Shown: positions 16,540-26,035 of the stretch, one piece after another | Position numbering within the stretch: position 1 is the first letter of the stretch | Layout: each line of letters begins with the position of its first letter | Assembly (NCBI GenBank): GCA_025782575.1 | Contig: JALGYY010000013.1 | Coordinates: forward strand, 1-64,000 | Origin: a bacterium | Lineage (GTDB): Bacteria; Orphanbacterota; Orphanbacteria; Orphanbacterales; Orphanbacteraceae | DNA: 64,000 bases | Direction of reading: 5' to 3' | The notes under the pieces: generated by a model | Told to the model about the DNA's origin: nothing | Database searches by the model: none | The model's input: the letters and a program-made list of their open reading frames with translations, nothing else | Program-made: the position numbers and the translations under genes

Positions 16540-19518
16540 ATGAGCGCTATTCGACGAATTAATCTGATCGTGATTGTGACTTTCCTTCTCCAGCTGACAC
16601 TTCCTCAGACAGTGTCCGCCGGCATCAGGCTCTGCTATACCAATCCTGGCGTCGAAATTTCGGAAGAGGTTCGCCGGGCGGCAGAGCGACCAGGCTCGGA
16701 TTGGGATGTGCCTGGTGGCTATAACAGACTCCTCGAGCGAGTCATAGAGAATCGCCGAGCTATCCAGCGTGGTGAAGTCTCTGAAAAGATGGCAAAGACC
16801 ATGGGAGGAACTGCAATTACCGGCATCAAGAATTTCCCGGTCTTTCCTTTCGCATATGCGAATGTCTCTGCCCCGATCACCTCAAACATGTTTGATCAGC
16901 AGCTCTTTACCGGCCCCTGGCCGACGGGAACCTTGTCGCAGTATTACGACGAAGTTTCCTACAGCAACCTCGCGGTTGGTGGGGTGGTCGCCGCTATCGT
17001 CACAGTCTCAAATAATGACACATACTACGAAGACGGGACAAATGGCCTGTGGCCAAACGTAACGCTTGCCGAGGCCATGCACGAAATCCTTGCTGCACGG
17101 GACGGCGCAATCGATTTTACTCAGTTTGATAACGATGGACCGGACGGCATCCCCAACAGCGGAGACGATGACGGCTATGTCGACTTCGTATCGTTTATCC
17201 ACCCCGAATTCGGCGGGGAAGCGGGAGGATCAAACATCTGGTCGCACGCCTCGGCTCTATCGAATCGAACAACATCCTACGAAACGGGCGATGCAGCTGC
17301 GTCGAACACATCCGGAGTCACGAACATTATCGTGGACCGCTACTTTGTTTCCGCTGCGGTGACACCGAGTTCCGTACAGGAAGGGATCGGCACGTTCGCA
17401 CACGAGTTCGGCCACGCGCTCGGTATAGCGGATCTGTACGATACCGATGACGATCCCAATGCCTCGGAAGGGATCGGCAATTGGGGTCTGATGGGCTCAG
17501 CAAACTACAACACAATCAACAGCCCGGGGCATATGACTGCGTGGACAAAGGAGCGTCTCGGCTGGCTGACGTATCACAATGTCCTGCAGAGTGAGCAACT
17601 TTGTCTTCCGCCTGTAGAAACAAATCCGATCGCGGCACGCCTTTGGACATTTGGAGAGATCACGCCTGAATACTTTGTGGTGGAGAACCGGCAGCCGATC
17701 GGATTTGATCAAAATGTCTATTCACCGGGACTCGTGATATATCACATCGACGAGGATGTCTACGATAACAACACTACAAATACGCAAAATGCGGTGGAAA
17801 CGCATAAATCTATTGATGTCGAATGCGCGGATGCCATGTTTAACGGACATGTGGTTGATGCGGACGATCTTGACGCCGGACTCAACCGGGGGGACGCTGG
17901 TGATGTCTGGTGTACAAACACTCAGACAACTTTCAGCCCGACCTCGCTTCCCGACAGCCGTTCCTACGGTCAGGGCCCGTCGCTCGTAACAGTGACCGAG
18001 ATTCAGGACTGTGAAGGTGACGGCAACAACGCAATTTGTGCGAGCTATGATGTCGGCATTCCATCGACTGTTGACCTGTGCATGACTGATTGTGCCGGGG
18101 ACGGATGCGCGGAGATTTCTGCGTGCGATTTCTGGTGGGGCAGTCCCGACATATGGGTCGACAACAACGGAAACGGAGAGCACAACATTCCGGCCGAAGG
18201 GATGTACAACCAGTTCTGGTTCAATGTAAAGAATCAGGGTCCCAATACCGCTGCCAATGTTGACGTGACTCTCTATTATGCTGACCCCGCACTCGGTGCT
18301 CTCTGGCCTTCCACCGGAAGCCCTCTCGGCTCAGCGACTATCCCGACGATCGCCCCCGGAGCGACCTATACCGGGTCGATAACCGCCTACTATCCGAACA
18401 CTCCATCCGAGGTCGATCACTACTGCATAGGAGCGATTGCGACCAATGCCGTTGACTTCCAGAGCAGTGAGTACGCCCCGTACGACAATAACGTCGCGCA
18501 GGTGAACCACAATATTCTGGTGGAACGGGCCGGAGGCTCGAACAAGACGGCGGCATGCACGGGTTTTCTAGACAAGACAACGAAGCTCACGCTCTACCCC
18601 GGAATCAATTTCAATATTTTTGCCGATCTCCGGCTTGGTACGCCGCCAAACTTCAACGATGTGCTTATCCCGGCCGGCTGGGAATTTCAATTTGAGCCGG
18701 GACCCTATGATGTCATCTCGGGAAATCCGGTGGAGACCTACGTCACCATGCAGGCGGCTAATGTCTCTCACGGTGATTCGGCTTACGTGCCGGTAACGCT
18801 CTGGGACCCGGAGCGGCAGGAGGCGACCGGTGGCGTTATCCTGGAGTATTTGATCGACTGTGTCGAACCTGCGGCCCCGGAAAACCTGACAAATTCCTGT
18901 GTCGGCCCGTTCGGAGACGCGGGAGTTCCAGGGCTGGTAAAACTCGATTGGTCGAACGTCGACAGAGACGTGAACGATGATCCTGAGAAGGTACTCTTCT
19001 ATGAGGTCTGGAGATCGGATAATCAGGGCAACTCAATGGCGCTCGTCCAGCAGGTCGCCATCGATGCCGAGCCTTCGGAGACCGGATTTCAGTGGTACGA
19101 AGAAGTTCCCTGGGACACGGGCTATGTCTACACCTACAAGCTTCGTGCGGTGGATCAGGCAGGCTCCCCTGGAGGATTTTCGCCCACTGTGAACGTCGTC
19201 TGCAACCTGGCGACCTCAGTTGACGCCGGTATCCCGTCGAGTGGCCAGTGGAAGTCTATCGCTCGCCCGAATCCGTTCAACCCGGCAACAACAATCTCAT
19301 TCGCCATGGAGCGGCCGGGTAATGTCACGCTCAACATTTACGATGCGGCCGGCCGGTTGGTTGAGGAACTGATTCATGAACTTCGCGGCGCCGGGGACCA
19401 TGAACAGATATGGAACGGGGAGGAACGTGGGGGGAACCCGGTTGCGAGCGGTATCTACTTCTATCGTCTGGAAACCAGCGATTACACGGAAACGAGAAAG
19501 ATGGTGCTCGCCCGCTAA
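16540..19518 (+). CDS. Secreted M6 (immune inhibitor A-like) metalloprotease with sorting domain
   Basis: 992 residues with a signal peptide (LIVIVTFLLQLTLPQTVSAG, about 7-29) and a propeptide. The M6 catalytic domain spans about 80-420, with zinc site HEFGHALGIADLYD (His288, Glu289, His292) and the following MGSANYNTINSPGHMTAW stretch with the Met-turn. A CARDB/Ig-like region (about 520-700) contains LWPSTGSPLGSATIPTI, then a fibronectin III-like domain (about 770-890). The last 85 residues are the sorting domain (RPNPFNPATTISF, YDAAGRLVEEL, GIYFYRLE, end RKMVLAR). Expected to be an exported, surface-bound or released endopeptidase. Confidence 0.93.
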   Translation: MSAIRRINLIVIVTFLLQLTLPQTVSAGIRLCYTNPGVEISEEVRRAAERPGSDWDVPGGYNRLLERVIENRRAIQRGEVSEKMAKTMGGTAITGIKNFPVFPFAYANVSAPITSNMFDQQLFTGPWPTGTLSQYYDEVSYSNLAVGGVVAAIVTVSNNDTYYEDGTNGLWPNVTLAEAMHEILAARDGAIDFTQFDNDGPDGIPNSGDDDGYVDFVSFIHPEFGGEAGGSNIWSHASALSNRTTSYETGDAAASNTSGVTNIIVDRYFVSAAVTPSSVQEGIGTFAHEFGHALGIADLYDTDDDPNASEGIGNWGLMGSANYNTINSPGHMTAWTKERLGWLTYHNVLQSEQLCLPPVETNPIAARLWTFGEITPEYFVVENRQPIGFDQNVYSPGLVIYHIDEDVYDNNTTNTQNAVETHKSIDVECADAMFNGHVVDADDLDAGLNRGDAGDVWCTNTQTTFSPTSLPDSRSYGQGPSLVTVTEIQDCEGDGNNAICASYDVGIPSTVDLCMTDCAGDGCAEISACDFWWGSPDIWVDNNGNGEHNIPAEGMYNQFWFNVKNQGPNTAANVDVTLYYADPALGALWPSTGSPLGSATIPTIAPGATYTGSITAYYPNTPSEVDHYCIGAIATNAVDFQSSEYAPYDNNVAQVNHNILVERAGGSNKTAACTGFLDKTTKLTLYPGINFNIFADLRLGTPPNFNDVLIPAGWEFQFEPGPYDVISGNPVETYVTMQAANVSHGDSAYVPVTLWDPERQEATGGVILEYLIDCVEPAAPENLTNSCVGPFGDAGVPGLVKLDWSNVDRDVNDDPEKVLFYEVWRSDNQGNSMALVQQVAIDAEPSETGFQWYEEVPWDTGYVYTYKLRAVDQAGSPGGFSPTVNVVCNLATSVDAGIPSSGQWKSIARPNPFNPATTISFAMERPGNVTLNIYDAAGRLVEELIHELRGAGDHEQIWNGEERGGNPVASGIYFYRLETSDYTETRKMVLAR

Positions 19519-19544
19519 CCTGAACAGACAAGCGTTCGATTTCC

Positions 19545-19577
19545 GGAGAGCCCTGCGCGATTCGCGTGGGGCTCTCT
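19545..19577 (+). terminator. Hairpin terminator after the protease gene
   Basis: GAGAGCCC, then an inner GCGCGATTCGCG fold, then GGGGCTCTC, 27 bp past the stop. Only a weak T-rich tail follows (TGTC). Confidence 0.5.
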
Positions 19578-19720
19578 GTCGCATGTCATGTATTGAGGAC
19601 GGATGTCAATCAGTCATATCACTTTAATCAGATGTTGCTCCAATATCGTCAAAGTAACAGGCTCTGTTTAAACGCTCCTGATTTTTCATACTACCACCCT
19701 TTTAACAGGAGACGAGACCA

Positions 19721-20128
19721 TTGATCCCGGGAGGTCACATTAGAGTCTCGATCTTGAGTTTAGTGGTTTCTATTCTGCCCTTCCTGATTCATCTGATTAT
19801 CGGAGTAGACCAAGTCGACGCACAAAGATACGCGACGTATTCCCCTAAATTCAGGGCGATTATCGAGTCAACGGATACGAAGATCATTCGAACTTCTTAT
19901 CAGGCCCCCAACATGAATGCCTATGCCGAGCGCTTCGTTCGATCCATCAAGATGGAATGCCTCGATTGGATGATCTTCCTGGGACAGGCGTCGCTCGACA
20001 ATGCCATTGCTGAGTACGTGGAGCACTACCAATTCTCAAGTACTATCATCGGCGTGCTGCATGAAGTGGACGGCTTCGATCGAGTTTTCGGACACTACGG
20101 GGGCGACTATCATGATATTATGGAATGA
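19721..20128 (+). pseudogene. Integrase/transposase remnant (C-terminal core)
   Basis: The open frame reads an integrase-core fragment at about residues 45-105: FRAIIESTDTKIIRTSYQAP, NAYAERFVRSIKMECLDW, AIAEYVEHYQF. AERFVRSIKMECLDW holds the likely catalytic Glu of an IS481/IS3-type core. The N-terminal 40 residues are unrelated hydrophobic sequence and the tail after EHYQF is degenerate. It is more distant from the two other transposases. Its end overlaps a D-like motif, TGATATTAT at 20113-20121, just before the sulfatase gene. Confidence 0.75.
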
Positions 20129-20178
20129 AGAGTGAGTCAGGGTGCAACAGAGTCAATCATGTCGATAGAGTGGAGTTC

Positions 20179-22242
20179 ATGAAGGAGCCCGCGAGCGAGA
20201 TGAGCAAGTCCACGTCTTTTCCGCATCGCGTTCTTAGACAGCTAACTGGTTGGATCGCCGCCACTCTCATCATTAGTTTCGCGGTCGGCCTCGTCATCGC
20301 GCTGGTAGAGATCACCGCCCATCGCTACTTGTCATACGGTCTTCTCCCTCTTTCCTTGCAGATCGCCGTTCGGAACTGGGAACTGGCAGCGCGCCGTCTA
20401 TCTCAATTTCTGATTGGATTCGCCTTCCTCCACATCGCATGGACCGTAGCGGAACATTGGATCGGACAGAAGATCATTACGATCCGGATTGTCGATCGAG
20501 ATCGACTTCTGGGATTTACTTTCTCCCTGTTCTGTGCGGCGGCCCTGTTTTTCAGGCAAAGCTATAGCGCCGTCATGGGGGAGAGTCTGCCGATCAGGGG
20601 GCCGCGCATCTTTCTGGATAGTATGGGCCGCTTTCTTGAAGAGCTCGCCCAGCTTGACTCATCTACCCGGCTTCTCGTCCCTGCTTCGATTGCCGTGGCC
20701 ATCTTTTTTGCGGGGGGATTCCTGGCGAGCCGGCTTCGTCTGGGTAGCCTCGCCTGGTCTGTCGGTCGTCTGAGTTCCTCCCGAGGCGCGATTGTTCTCG
20801 CTTCACTGGCGCTTCTCCTGTTTGTCGGCGCAGCCGTAGCGGAAAATCGACTCATGAGCGCCGGGTCCGGCAAAAAAAACATCATCCTGATCTCTATCGA
20901 CACGCTTCGAACTCAGAATCTAGGTTGCTATGGATACGGGAGAGATACGTCGCCCAGTATCGATTCCTTTTCGAAACGATCGGCGTTCTTCCGAAATGCG
21001 TATGCCGCATGGCCGAAAACCACTCCCTCTGTCACGGCTCTCATGACCGGGCTCTATCCTCACACGAGCGGAATCATGCGCCTGGCGCCGTACCAGTATC
21101 TGGACGACGAATTGTTGGTGCTCGCCGAAATTCTTCGAAACAGCGGTTACTATACGGAAGGAATTATTGCGAACGGAGTGATCGGGATCGAGACCAATGG
21201 GCACCAGGGTTTCGACCGGTTCGTCGAGAAGGCGGGGAACGCGGAAATCGTGACCCGCGCGGCATTGTGGACCATCGAGCGGCTGGCGAAGATACAGGAG
21301 AAGACGCCGTTCTTCTATTGGATTCACTATGTTGACCCTCACAGCCCGTACGGGGCTCCCGATTCTCCCGATTACTTCGTTGGTGACCGGTATTATGATC
21401 TCGAGAAAAAAGTAACGCTAAAAGAGAGCCCTCTCGATCTTATGCCGATTCCCCCCGGACTTTCTGCGTATGAAGAAAATCGTCGAGAGGAAATCAACCG
21501 CCCATCGGTCGGTTCTACCAGGCTGGGAGTGATCAGCGAGAAGAACGAATTTCTGGATCACTATGTGGCCCTCTACGATGGGGAGATTCGATTTGTAGAC
21601 AGGCACATCGGTATGGTGATCGATCGTCTCGAGGAAGAGGGAATGCTCGAAAACTCAATCATAGTTCTTTGGGCCGATCATGGTGAGAGCCTTGGCGAGC
21701 ACAACTACTTTTTTAATCACGGTCGCTTTCCTTACAACATGAATCTCAAAGTCCCCCTGATGATCTACGACGCCGACTACCCGTCTCAAGAACTGAATCG
21801 GGCGGTCAGCCTGCTCGATGTGACGCCGACTCTGCTCGACCTTGCCGAAATCGATCATCCTGTCGAGTTCGAGGGACGATCCCTTGCCGGTGATATTCAA
21901 GGCCAGGATCCGGGGACGAGAGATGTATTTGCCGAGAGCGGGTACGCAGTCAAATTTCAGAAGATTCTATTGCGAGACAACTGGAAGCTCATTTACATCC
22001 CCGACGTCCTTGACCGGAGCCTCATGCATGGCTCGGAATTTGAGCTCTATAACCTGGCGGATGACCCTGATGAGCTTCGCAATGTGAGCGAGGATTATCC
22101 TGAGATCTTCGCGGATATGAAGGGCGCTCTACTTGGATGGATCGGCACATGGGAAGACGATATGGTCGAGAGGAATGACGTAAAGGTGGAGTACTCAGAA
22201 GAGGCGATGCAGGAACTTCGGGCGCTCGGCTACGTAAACTAG
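20179..22242 (+). CDS. Membrane sulfatase/phosphoethanolamine-transferase superfamily protein
   Basis: About 687 residues. The N-terminal 240 residues hold four or five membrane helices (AATLIISFAVGLVIALVEIT, FTFSLFCAAALFF and others). The C-terminal alkaline-phosphatase-superfamily domain starts at IILISIDTLRTQNLGCYGYG with a metal Asp; the nucleophile region is WPKTTPSVTALMTGLYPH, and the second metal cluster is WADHGESLGEHNYFFNHGR. There is no C/S-x-P-x-R formylglycine motif; a Thr nucleophile is likelier, as in EptA-like transferases. It probably modifies or desulfates envelope glycans or lipids. Start is uncertain (20125, 20179 or 20200); 20179 has GTGGAG upstream. An SGNH hydrolase and a glycosyltransferase follow. 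Confidence 0.85.
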   Translation: MKEPASEMSKSTSFPHRVLRQLTGWIAATLIISFAVGLVIALVEITAHRYLSYGLLPLSLQIAVRNWELAARRLSQFLIGFAFLHIAWTVAEHWIGQKIITIRIVDRDRLLGFTFSLFCAAALFFRQSYSAVMGESLPIRGPRIFLDSMGRFLEELAQLDSSTRLLVPASIAVAIFFAGGFLASRLRLGSLAWSVGRLSSSRGAIVLASLALLLFVGAAVAENRLMSAGSGKKNIILISIDTLRTQNLGCYGYGRDTSPSIDSFSKRSAFFRNAYAAWPKTTPSVTALMTGLYPHTSGIMRLAPYQYLDDELLVLAEILRNSGYYTEGIIANGVIGIETNGHQGFDRFVEKAGNAEIVTRAALWTIERLAKIQEKTPFFYWIHYVDPHSPYGAPDSPDYFVGDRYYDLEKKVTLKESPLDLMPIPPGLSAYEENRREEINRPSVGSTRLGVISEKNEFLDHYVALYDGEIRFVDRHIGMVIDRLEEEGMLENSIIVLWADHGESLGEHNYFFNHGRFPYNMNLKVPLMIYDADYPSQELNRAVSLLDVTPTLLDLAEIDHPVEFEGRSLAGDIQGQDPGTRDVFAESGYAVKFQKILLRDNWKLIYIPDVLDRSLMHGSEFELYNLADDPDELRNVSEDYPEIFADMKGALLGWIGTWEDDMVERNDVKVEYSEEAMQELRALGYVN

Positions 22243-22736
22243 CAGATGTGCCGATGCCTTATTATCTCGGCCAGAGATCAGGAACGCGACATTGTCCCAG
22301 CTCACCACTCGATCCCGTAGTGTCCGAAAACTCCATTGACTTGTAGATTCACAAGTTCCAGGGCCGTGATTTGCTCCCCAAACGATGAATAGACCCTACC
22401 TTCAGCTCCTGCCGGCCGCGTTTCCCGCCTGAGTTGGGCTCCTGCAAGGAGGCGTTTCGTCTCCATATATCTCAGATTGCATCCAAGGTCAATGTTACCC
22501 TTCTTACCCAAAGGCCTCACCCTGTTAACCAGACTGCTCAAGGTTTGTATAAACGTCATACTCGGGGAGCCAGTGAGAGAGGCCCGTTCGGAAGAGCGGG
22601 TTTTCTTTGGGATCAAGGGGTCAAATGGGCGGTGTGGCGAGGCGTGATATGGGCTGGAGAATGGTCACGAACCTTGGAGGATTTGGCAAAGAGGGGTCTC
22701 GGGTCTCCGGGCTGGAAACAGGGCTATTGGGAGACG
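22243..22736. other. Intergenic region between sulfatase and SGNH genes
   Basis: No convincing gene. A minus-strand open frame (22302-22510) reads RVYSSFGEQITALELVNLQV and could be a protein remnant, but has no start signal. A terminator-like hairpin sits at 22583-22608. Confidence 0.4.
22583..22608 (+). terminator. Rho-independent terminator
   Basis: CCCGTTC, a GGAA tetraloop, then GAGCGGG, and the tail TTTTCTTT. Oriented on the plus strand, 340 bp past the sulfatase stop. Confidence 0.6.
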
Positions 22737-22819
22737 ATTCTGGTATCATGGAATCATATATGAATTGCGAATGCCGTAAGGTCAAGCGCGGTAACAGAGA
22801 CGGAATTAATAGGAGGCGG
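22737..22819 (+). promoter_or_regulatory. D block upstream of the SGNH hydrolase gene
   Basis: TGGTATCAT (22741-22749), GCCGTAAGGTCAAGCG and GGAATTAATAGGAGG. No transposase body is attached. The next start codon on the same strand is at 22898. Confidence 0.5.
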
Positions 22820-22897
22820 ATTCGTTCGACAAACGAGCGCCAGGTTAATACGGGTGCCCAACGGAAAGACAATCGCCTCTGGAACCTCCATTCTAAA

Positions 22898-24030
22898 ATG
22901 CGCTTCTGGCAGAATATTCTACTACTCTTCAGCGCAATCCTGGCCGCCATGCTCGTGGGAGAAATAGGAGCCAGGCTTTTTCTCCCCGACCCATTCGTGG
23001 CCGTGGTAAATACTGCCCCTGATTTTGACGGAAAACTCGCTGACGAAGCCCGGGAGCCGATTACGGCCCAGGCCAAAAAAAATCCAAGCCAAGGTCCTCT
23101 TTACGTCCACTCCCAAACCGGGCGGCGCCTCCGAGCGAACGCTCACGTGATTATCGAGAACCACAATATCAGCGGACGGAGATTCGCACCAACTCGATCG
23201 GCTACCGCAATCCAGAGCTGCGCCCTTCGGGAAAACGAATCCTGTTCCTGGGCGATTCGATTACGTTTGGCGCCTTCGTAGACGAAGGGGAAACGTACGT
23301 GCGGCAGGTGGAGACAATCGCCGCTGCACACGGTTTAGATTGGCAAGCGATCAACGCCGGAGTCGGCGGCGTTACCCTCAAGAACGAGATCGCGATCCTA
23401 CAGGAGACCGGTCTCTCCACGAATCCGGAGGCGGTGATCGTCGGCTTCTACCTTAATGATTTTCAAGAGTCTCCCGGCGTCTACGTCCCTCAACTTCCCT
23501 CCTGGCTCGGCAAGAGCAAGCTTCTGACCCATATCATCTTTCGCCTTGCCCTCCGGCGGAGCGGCTCCACCTCCCTTGATAATGTCTTTGGCCTGATCGA
23601 ACATGACGAAATCCGCGAAGAAGATCTCCTGCGATGGGGCAAGGAGTTCGAAGCGAGTGTCCCGGTCTGCCAAGGGGATTTCATGATCGCCGAGTGCGCC
23701 TTCAATCATTTGATCCTCTGGAATCTCGCCGACTGGGGGGGGGCTTTCATCCCAGATGTTTGGGAATACCTGCGGCCGCTCTTCGCCGAGTTGACCCGGC
23801 TTTCAAAGCAGCACTGCTTCGAGCTCTACGTGGTTGCATTTCCGGTTCGATTCCAGGTCGAGATGCCTTACGTGCGAGACGAACCCCAGCGGATGCTGGA
23901 TTTGCTCCCTATGCTCCGGGAGGCGCACCGTGTCACAGGCGCGCCGCTCTATTACGATCACTGTCACATGACGCCCCACGGTTACCGCCTGGTTGCCGAA
24001 CAGGTGTACGAGCTTCTCGACTCCCACTAG
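22898..24030 (+). pseudogene. SGNH-family hydrolase/acyltransferase with one frameshift
   Basis: The ATG at 22898 starts a membrane-anchor helix (ILLLFSAILAAMLVGEIGARL) and continues to NAHVIIENHNISGR. A missing base near 23175 then shifts the frame; the next frame reads EIRTNSIGYRNPELRPSGKR, LFLGDSITFGAF (nucleophile Ser block) and VIVGFYLNDFQ, and ends with YDHCHMTPHGYRLVAEQVY, which has the Asp and His of block V. Restoring one G gives a full-length protein of about 377 residues, similar in plan to the intact gene at 32912-33964. A start at 23299 would lack the nucleophile. A G9 run lies at 23735-23743. It may be a recent pseudogene or an error. Confidence 0.8.
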
Positions 24031-24033
24031 CTG

Positions 24034-24260
24034 TTGTCCCTGCAAGAAACTCCATCCGCCCGGAATCGAGGCCGACTTCTCCGCCTGCTTGCTGCTCCAA
24101 GGAAATGCCTGGGTCAACTCCGAGACGTTGAATCGGAAAGCTCGGCGGGACTTGAAGGGTACGGATGTTAAGCTAAGTTGTTATGGTATCATGAAATCAA
24201 ACTTGGACCTTGATCGCCGTAAGATCAAGCGTGACAAGATCGACGCTATTATTTGGACGC
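24034..24260 (+). repeat. Truncated R2 joined to a D block
   Basis: TCCCTGCAAGAAACTCCATC (R2 start) lies just past the SGNH stop. From about 24140 the sequence GGCGGGACTTGA and onwards matches the codons after the transposase start, and TGGTATCAT at 24184-24192 with GCCGTAAGATCAAGCG and ATTATTTGGA completes the D block. So R2 and an IS end are fused here. It faces the glycosyltransferase gene. Confidence 0.6.
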
Positions 24261-24296
24261 ATAGGTACTAACTGTTTCGCAAGGGAAGAGAACCGT

Positions 24297-25880
24297 TTGG
24301 AACACTCGGTTAGCCAAATAGAGAGAGACCGGCAGCTCCCCCTCCCGATTGTTACCGTTTTCGCTATTTCGATTGCTGCACTTTTTGCGTGGAACGTCGC
24401 CCTGTATTCCTTTCTATGTGACGATGCCTATATCTCGTTCCGGTATGCGCGGAATCTGGTCGATGGGCTTGGTCTCGTCTGGAACGAGGGTGAGCGAGTG
24501 GAAGGTTATTCGAACTTCCTTTGGGTTCTCATCACCGCTGCCGGAATGAAGTTCGGAATCTCCCCTGAATTCCTGACTCGGCTCATCGGCACTGCGAGCG
24601 GCGCTGCGATAATGGTTTATCTCGTTCTGGCCTGCGCACGAGAGCTCGGCATTCGCCACCTGGCAATCTGGTTAGCACCGGCTCTCCTCGCCGCGAGCCG
24701 AACGTTTACTGCTTGGTGTACAGGTGGTCTCGAGACAATGTTCTGCGCGTTGCTTCTATTCGCTGCCGTTCTTCGGTTTCTTAGAGAACGGTCCGAAAGC
24801 AGTGCCGTCCCCTGGCCTTCCGCCACACTCCTTGCTCTCGCTACCCTAACCCGTCCCGACGCCGCTCTATTTCCCGCGGTGATAGGACTCTTCTTCCTTG
24901 CCGATGTAGCTCTTCGCAAGCGATCGGTATCCTCCTTGTTTCTATGGAGCGTGATAGTTCTGGCGCCGGTAGTCGCTCATCTTCTCTGGCGGCACTCTTA
25001 CTACGGATCATGGCTTCCGAACTCGTACCATGCGAAGGTGAATGGTATCTGGTTCGATCAAGGGGTTCGTTACTTCAGTCTATTTCACGATGACTACAAA
25101 GCGGGCTGGTTCATTCCCCTGCTCCTCCTTTCCGCCATAGCATTTCGCTCTCATCGCTTTGCAATCTTTCTTGCTCTCATCGCCGCTCACTCGGTCTATC
25201 TACTCCTTATTGGCGGCGGCCGTTTCGAATTCCGATTTCTGGTGGTTCTTCTTCCGTTTACCTACTGGCTTGTCTCCGATGGACTTCGGGCGGTATTGAA
25301 ACTCGTCTCGCGTTTCGAACGAGTTCGGGGAATCGGATCAGGGGCTGTTTGCATCGTTGCGCTCCTCCTTTTGATCGCAACGGTGTCCGGTTCACGAAGA
25401 CCGGAGGCCCTCTGGAACCGTAATGAGGTTGCCTCCTTGTCTGAAATGAAGGCGTTCGCCGAGACGCGGATCGAAGACGGCCGCTTTCTGAAGCGGCATA
25501 TTGAATCGGGCGCCCTCCCGAGCGACGTGATTCTCTGCGTCGGTGCTGCGGGGGCTGTACCCTACTACACGGGCTGGCCCACGATCGACTTCCATGGCAT
25601 CAACGATTTCATGATCGCCAGGATTGCGATCGAAGAAAGAGGGACGATCGCTCATGAGAAGCAAGCACCCATCGACTATCTGGTGGAAAGAGGTGTCGAA
25701 ATGTTTGACGATCGCCGCCGTTTCGTGTTCGAGAGCCAGGTCACCGGTCCCAATGATCCTCGGTTTGCCCCCGGTCGCTGGAAATCAATCCGAATCGATG
25801 GCAGGTATATTAACTGTGTAACATTTCTATCGGAGAATGCCTTTCATAAGCGCTTCGGGCATCTCGATATCGTGAGATGA
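24297..25880 (+). CDS. GT-C type polytopic glycosyltransferase (AftB-like)
   Basis: About 527 residues from the TTG at 24297 (GGGAAGAG upstream); a longer frame from 24210 would run through the D block. There are about ten membrane helices. After the first comes DDAYISFRYARNLVDGLGL and ERVEGYSNFLWVL, the loop with conserved acidic pair typical of GT-C enzymes using polyprenyl-phosphate sugars (arabinofuranosyltransferase AftB and relatives). The C-terminal about 140 residues are soluble and contain ILCVGAAGAVPYYTGW and IDFHGINDFMIAR. Its likely role is adding a sugar to a surface glycan on the outer face of the inner membrane. It overlaps nothing functional, and the next gene's leader begins inside its last codons. 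Confidence 0.82.
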   Translation: MEHSVSQIERDRQLPLPIVTVFAISIAALFAWNVALYSFLCDDAYISFRYARNLVDGLGLVWNEGERVEGYSNFLWVLITAAGMKFGISPEFLTRLIGTASGAAIMVYLVLACARELGIRHLAIWLAPALLAASRTFTAWCTGGLETMFCALLLFAAVLRFLRERSESSAVPWPSATLLALATLTRPDAALFPAVIGLFFLADVALRKRSVSSLFLWSVIVLAPVVAHLLWRHSYYGSWLPNSYHAKVNGIWFDQGVRYFSLFHDDYKAGWFIPLLLLSAIAFRSHRFAIFLALIAAHSVYLLLIGGGRFEFRFLVVLLPFTYWLVSDGLRAVLKLVSRFERVRGIGSGAVCIVALLLLIATVSGSRRPEALWNRNEVASLSEMKAFAETRIEDGRFLKRHIESGALPSDVILCVGAAGAVPYYTGWPTIDFHGINDFMIARIAIEERGTIAHEKQAPIDYLVERGVEMFDDRRRFVFESQVTGPNDPRFAPGRWKSIRIDGRYINCVTFLSENAFHKRFGHLDIVR

Positions 25881-25899
25881 AACCGAACAGTGACTCAGC

Positions 25900-25935
25900 T
25901 CCTTGGTTATGGTATTATGAAGTGAAGCGCGGATC
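25900..25935 (+). promoter_or_regulatory. D-type extended -10 motif
   Basis: TGGTATTAT at 25911-25919, then GAAGTGAAGCGCGG. Only the core of the D block is kept. It lies 117 bp before the start at 26036. Confidence 0.45.
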
Positions 25936-26035
25936 TGTATGTCCTTATGGTCACACGGGGTCGCAAGAACGAGTCATATGGAGAAAGCCCGGAGGCCATG
26001 TGCGAAGGTGTTGCTTACGAGAGTGTGCTGAGGTG

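Noticed and set aside
17722-18183. Antisense 153-codon frame inside the metalloprotease gene
   Set aside because: Shadow of a strongly supported gene with no ribosome site or motif.
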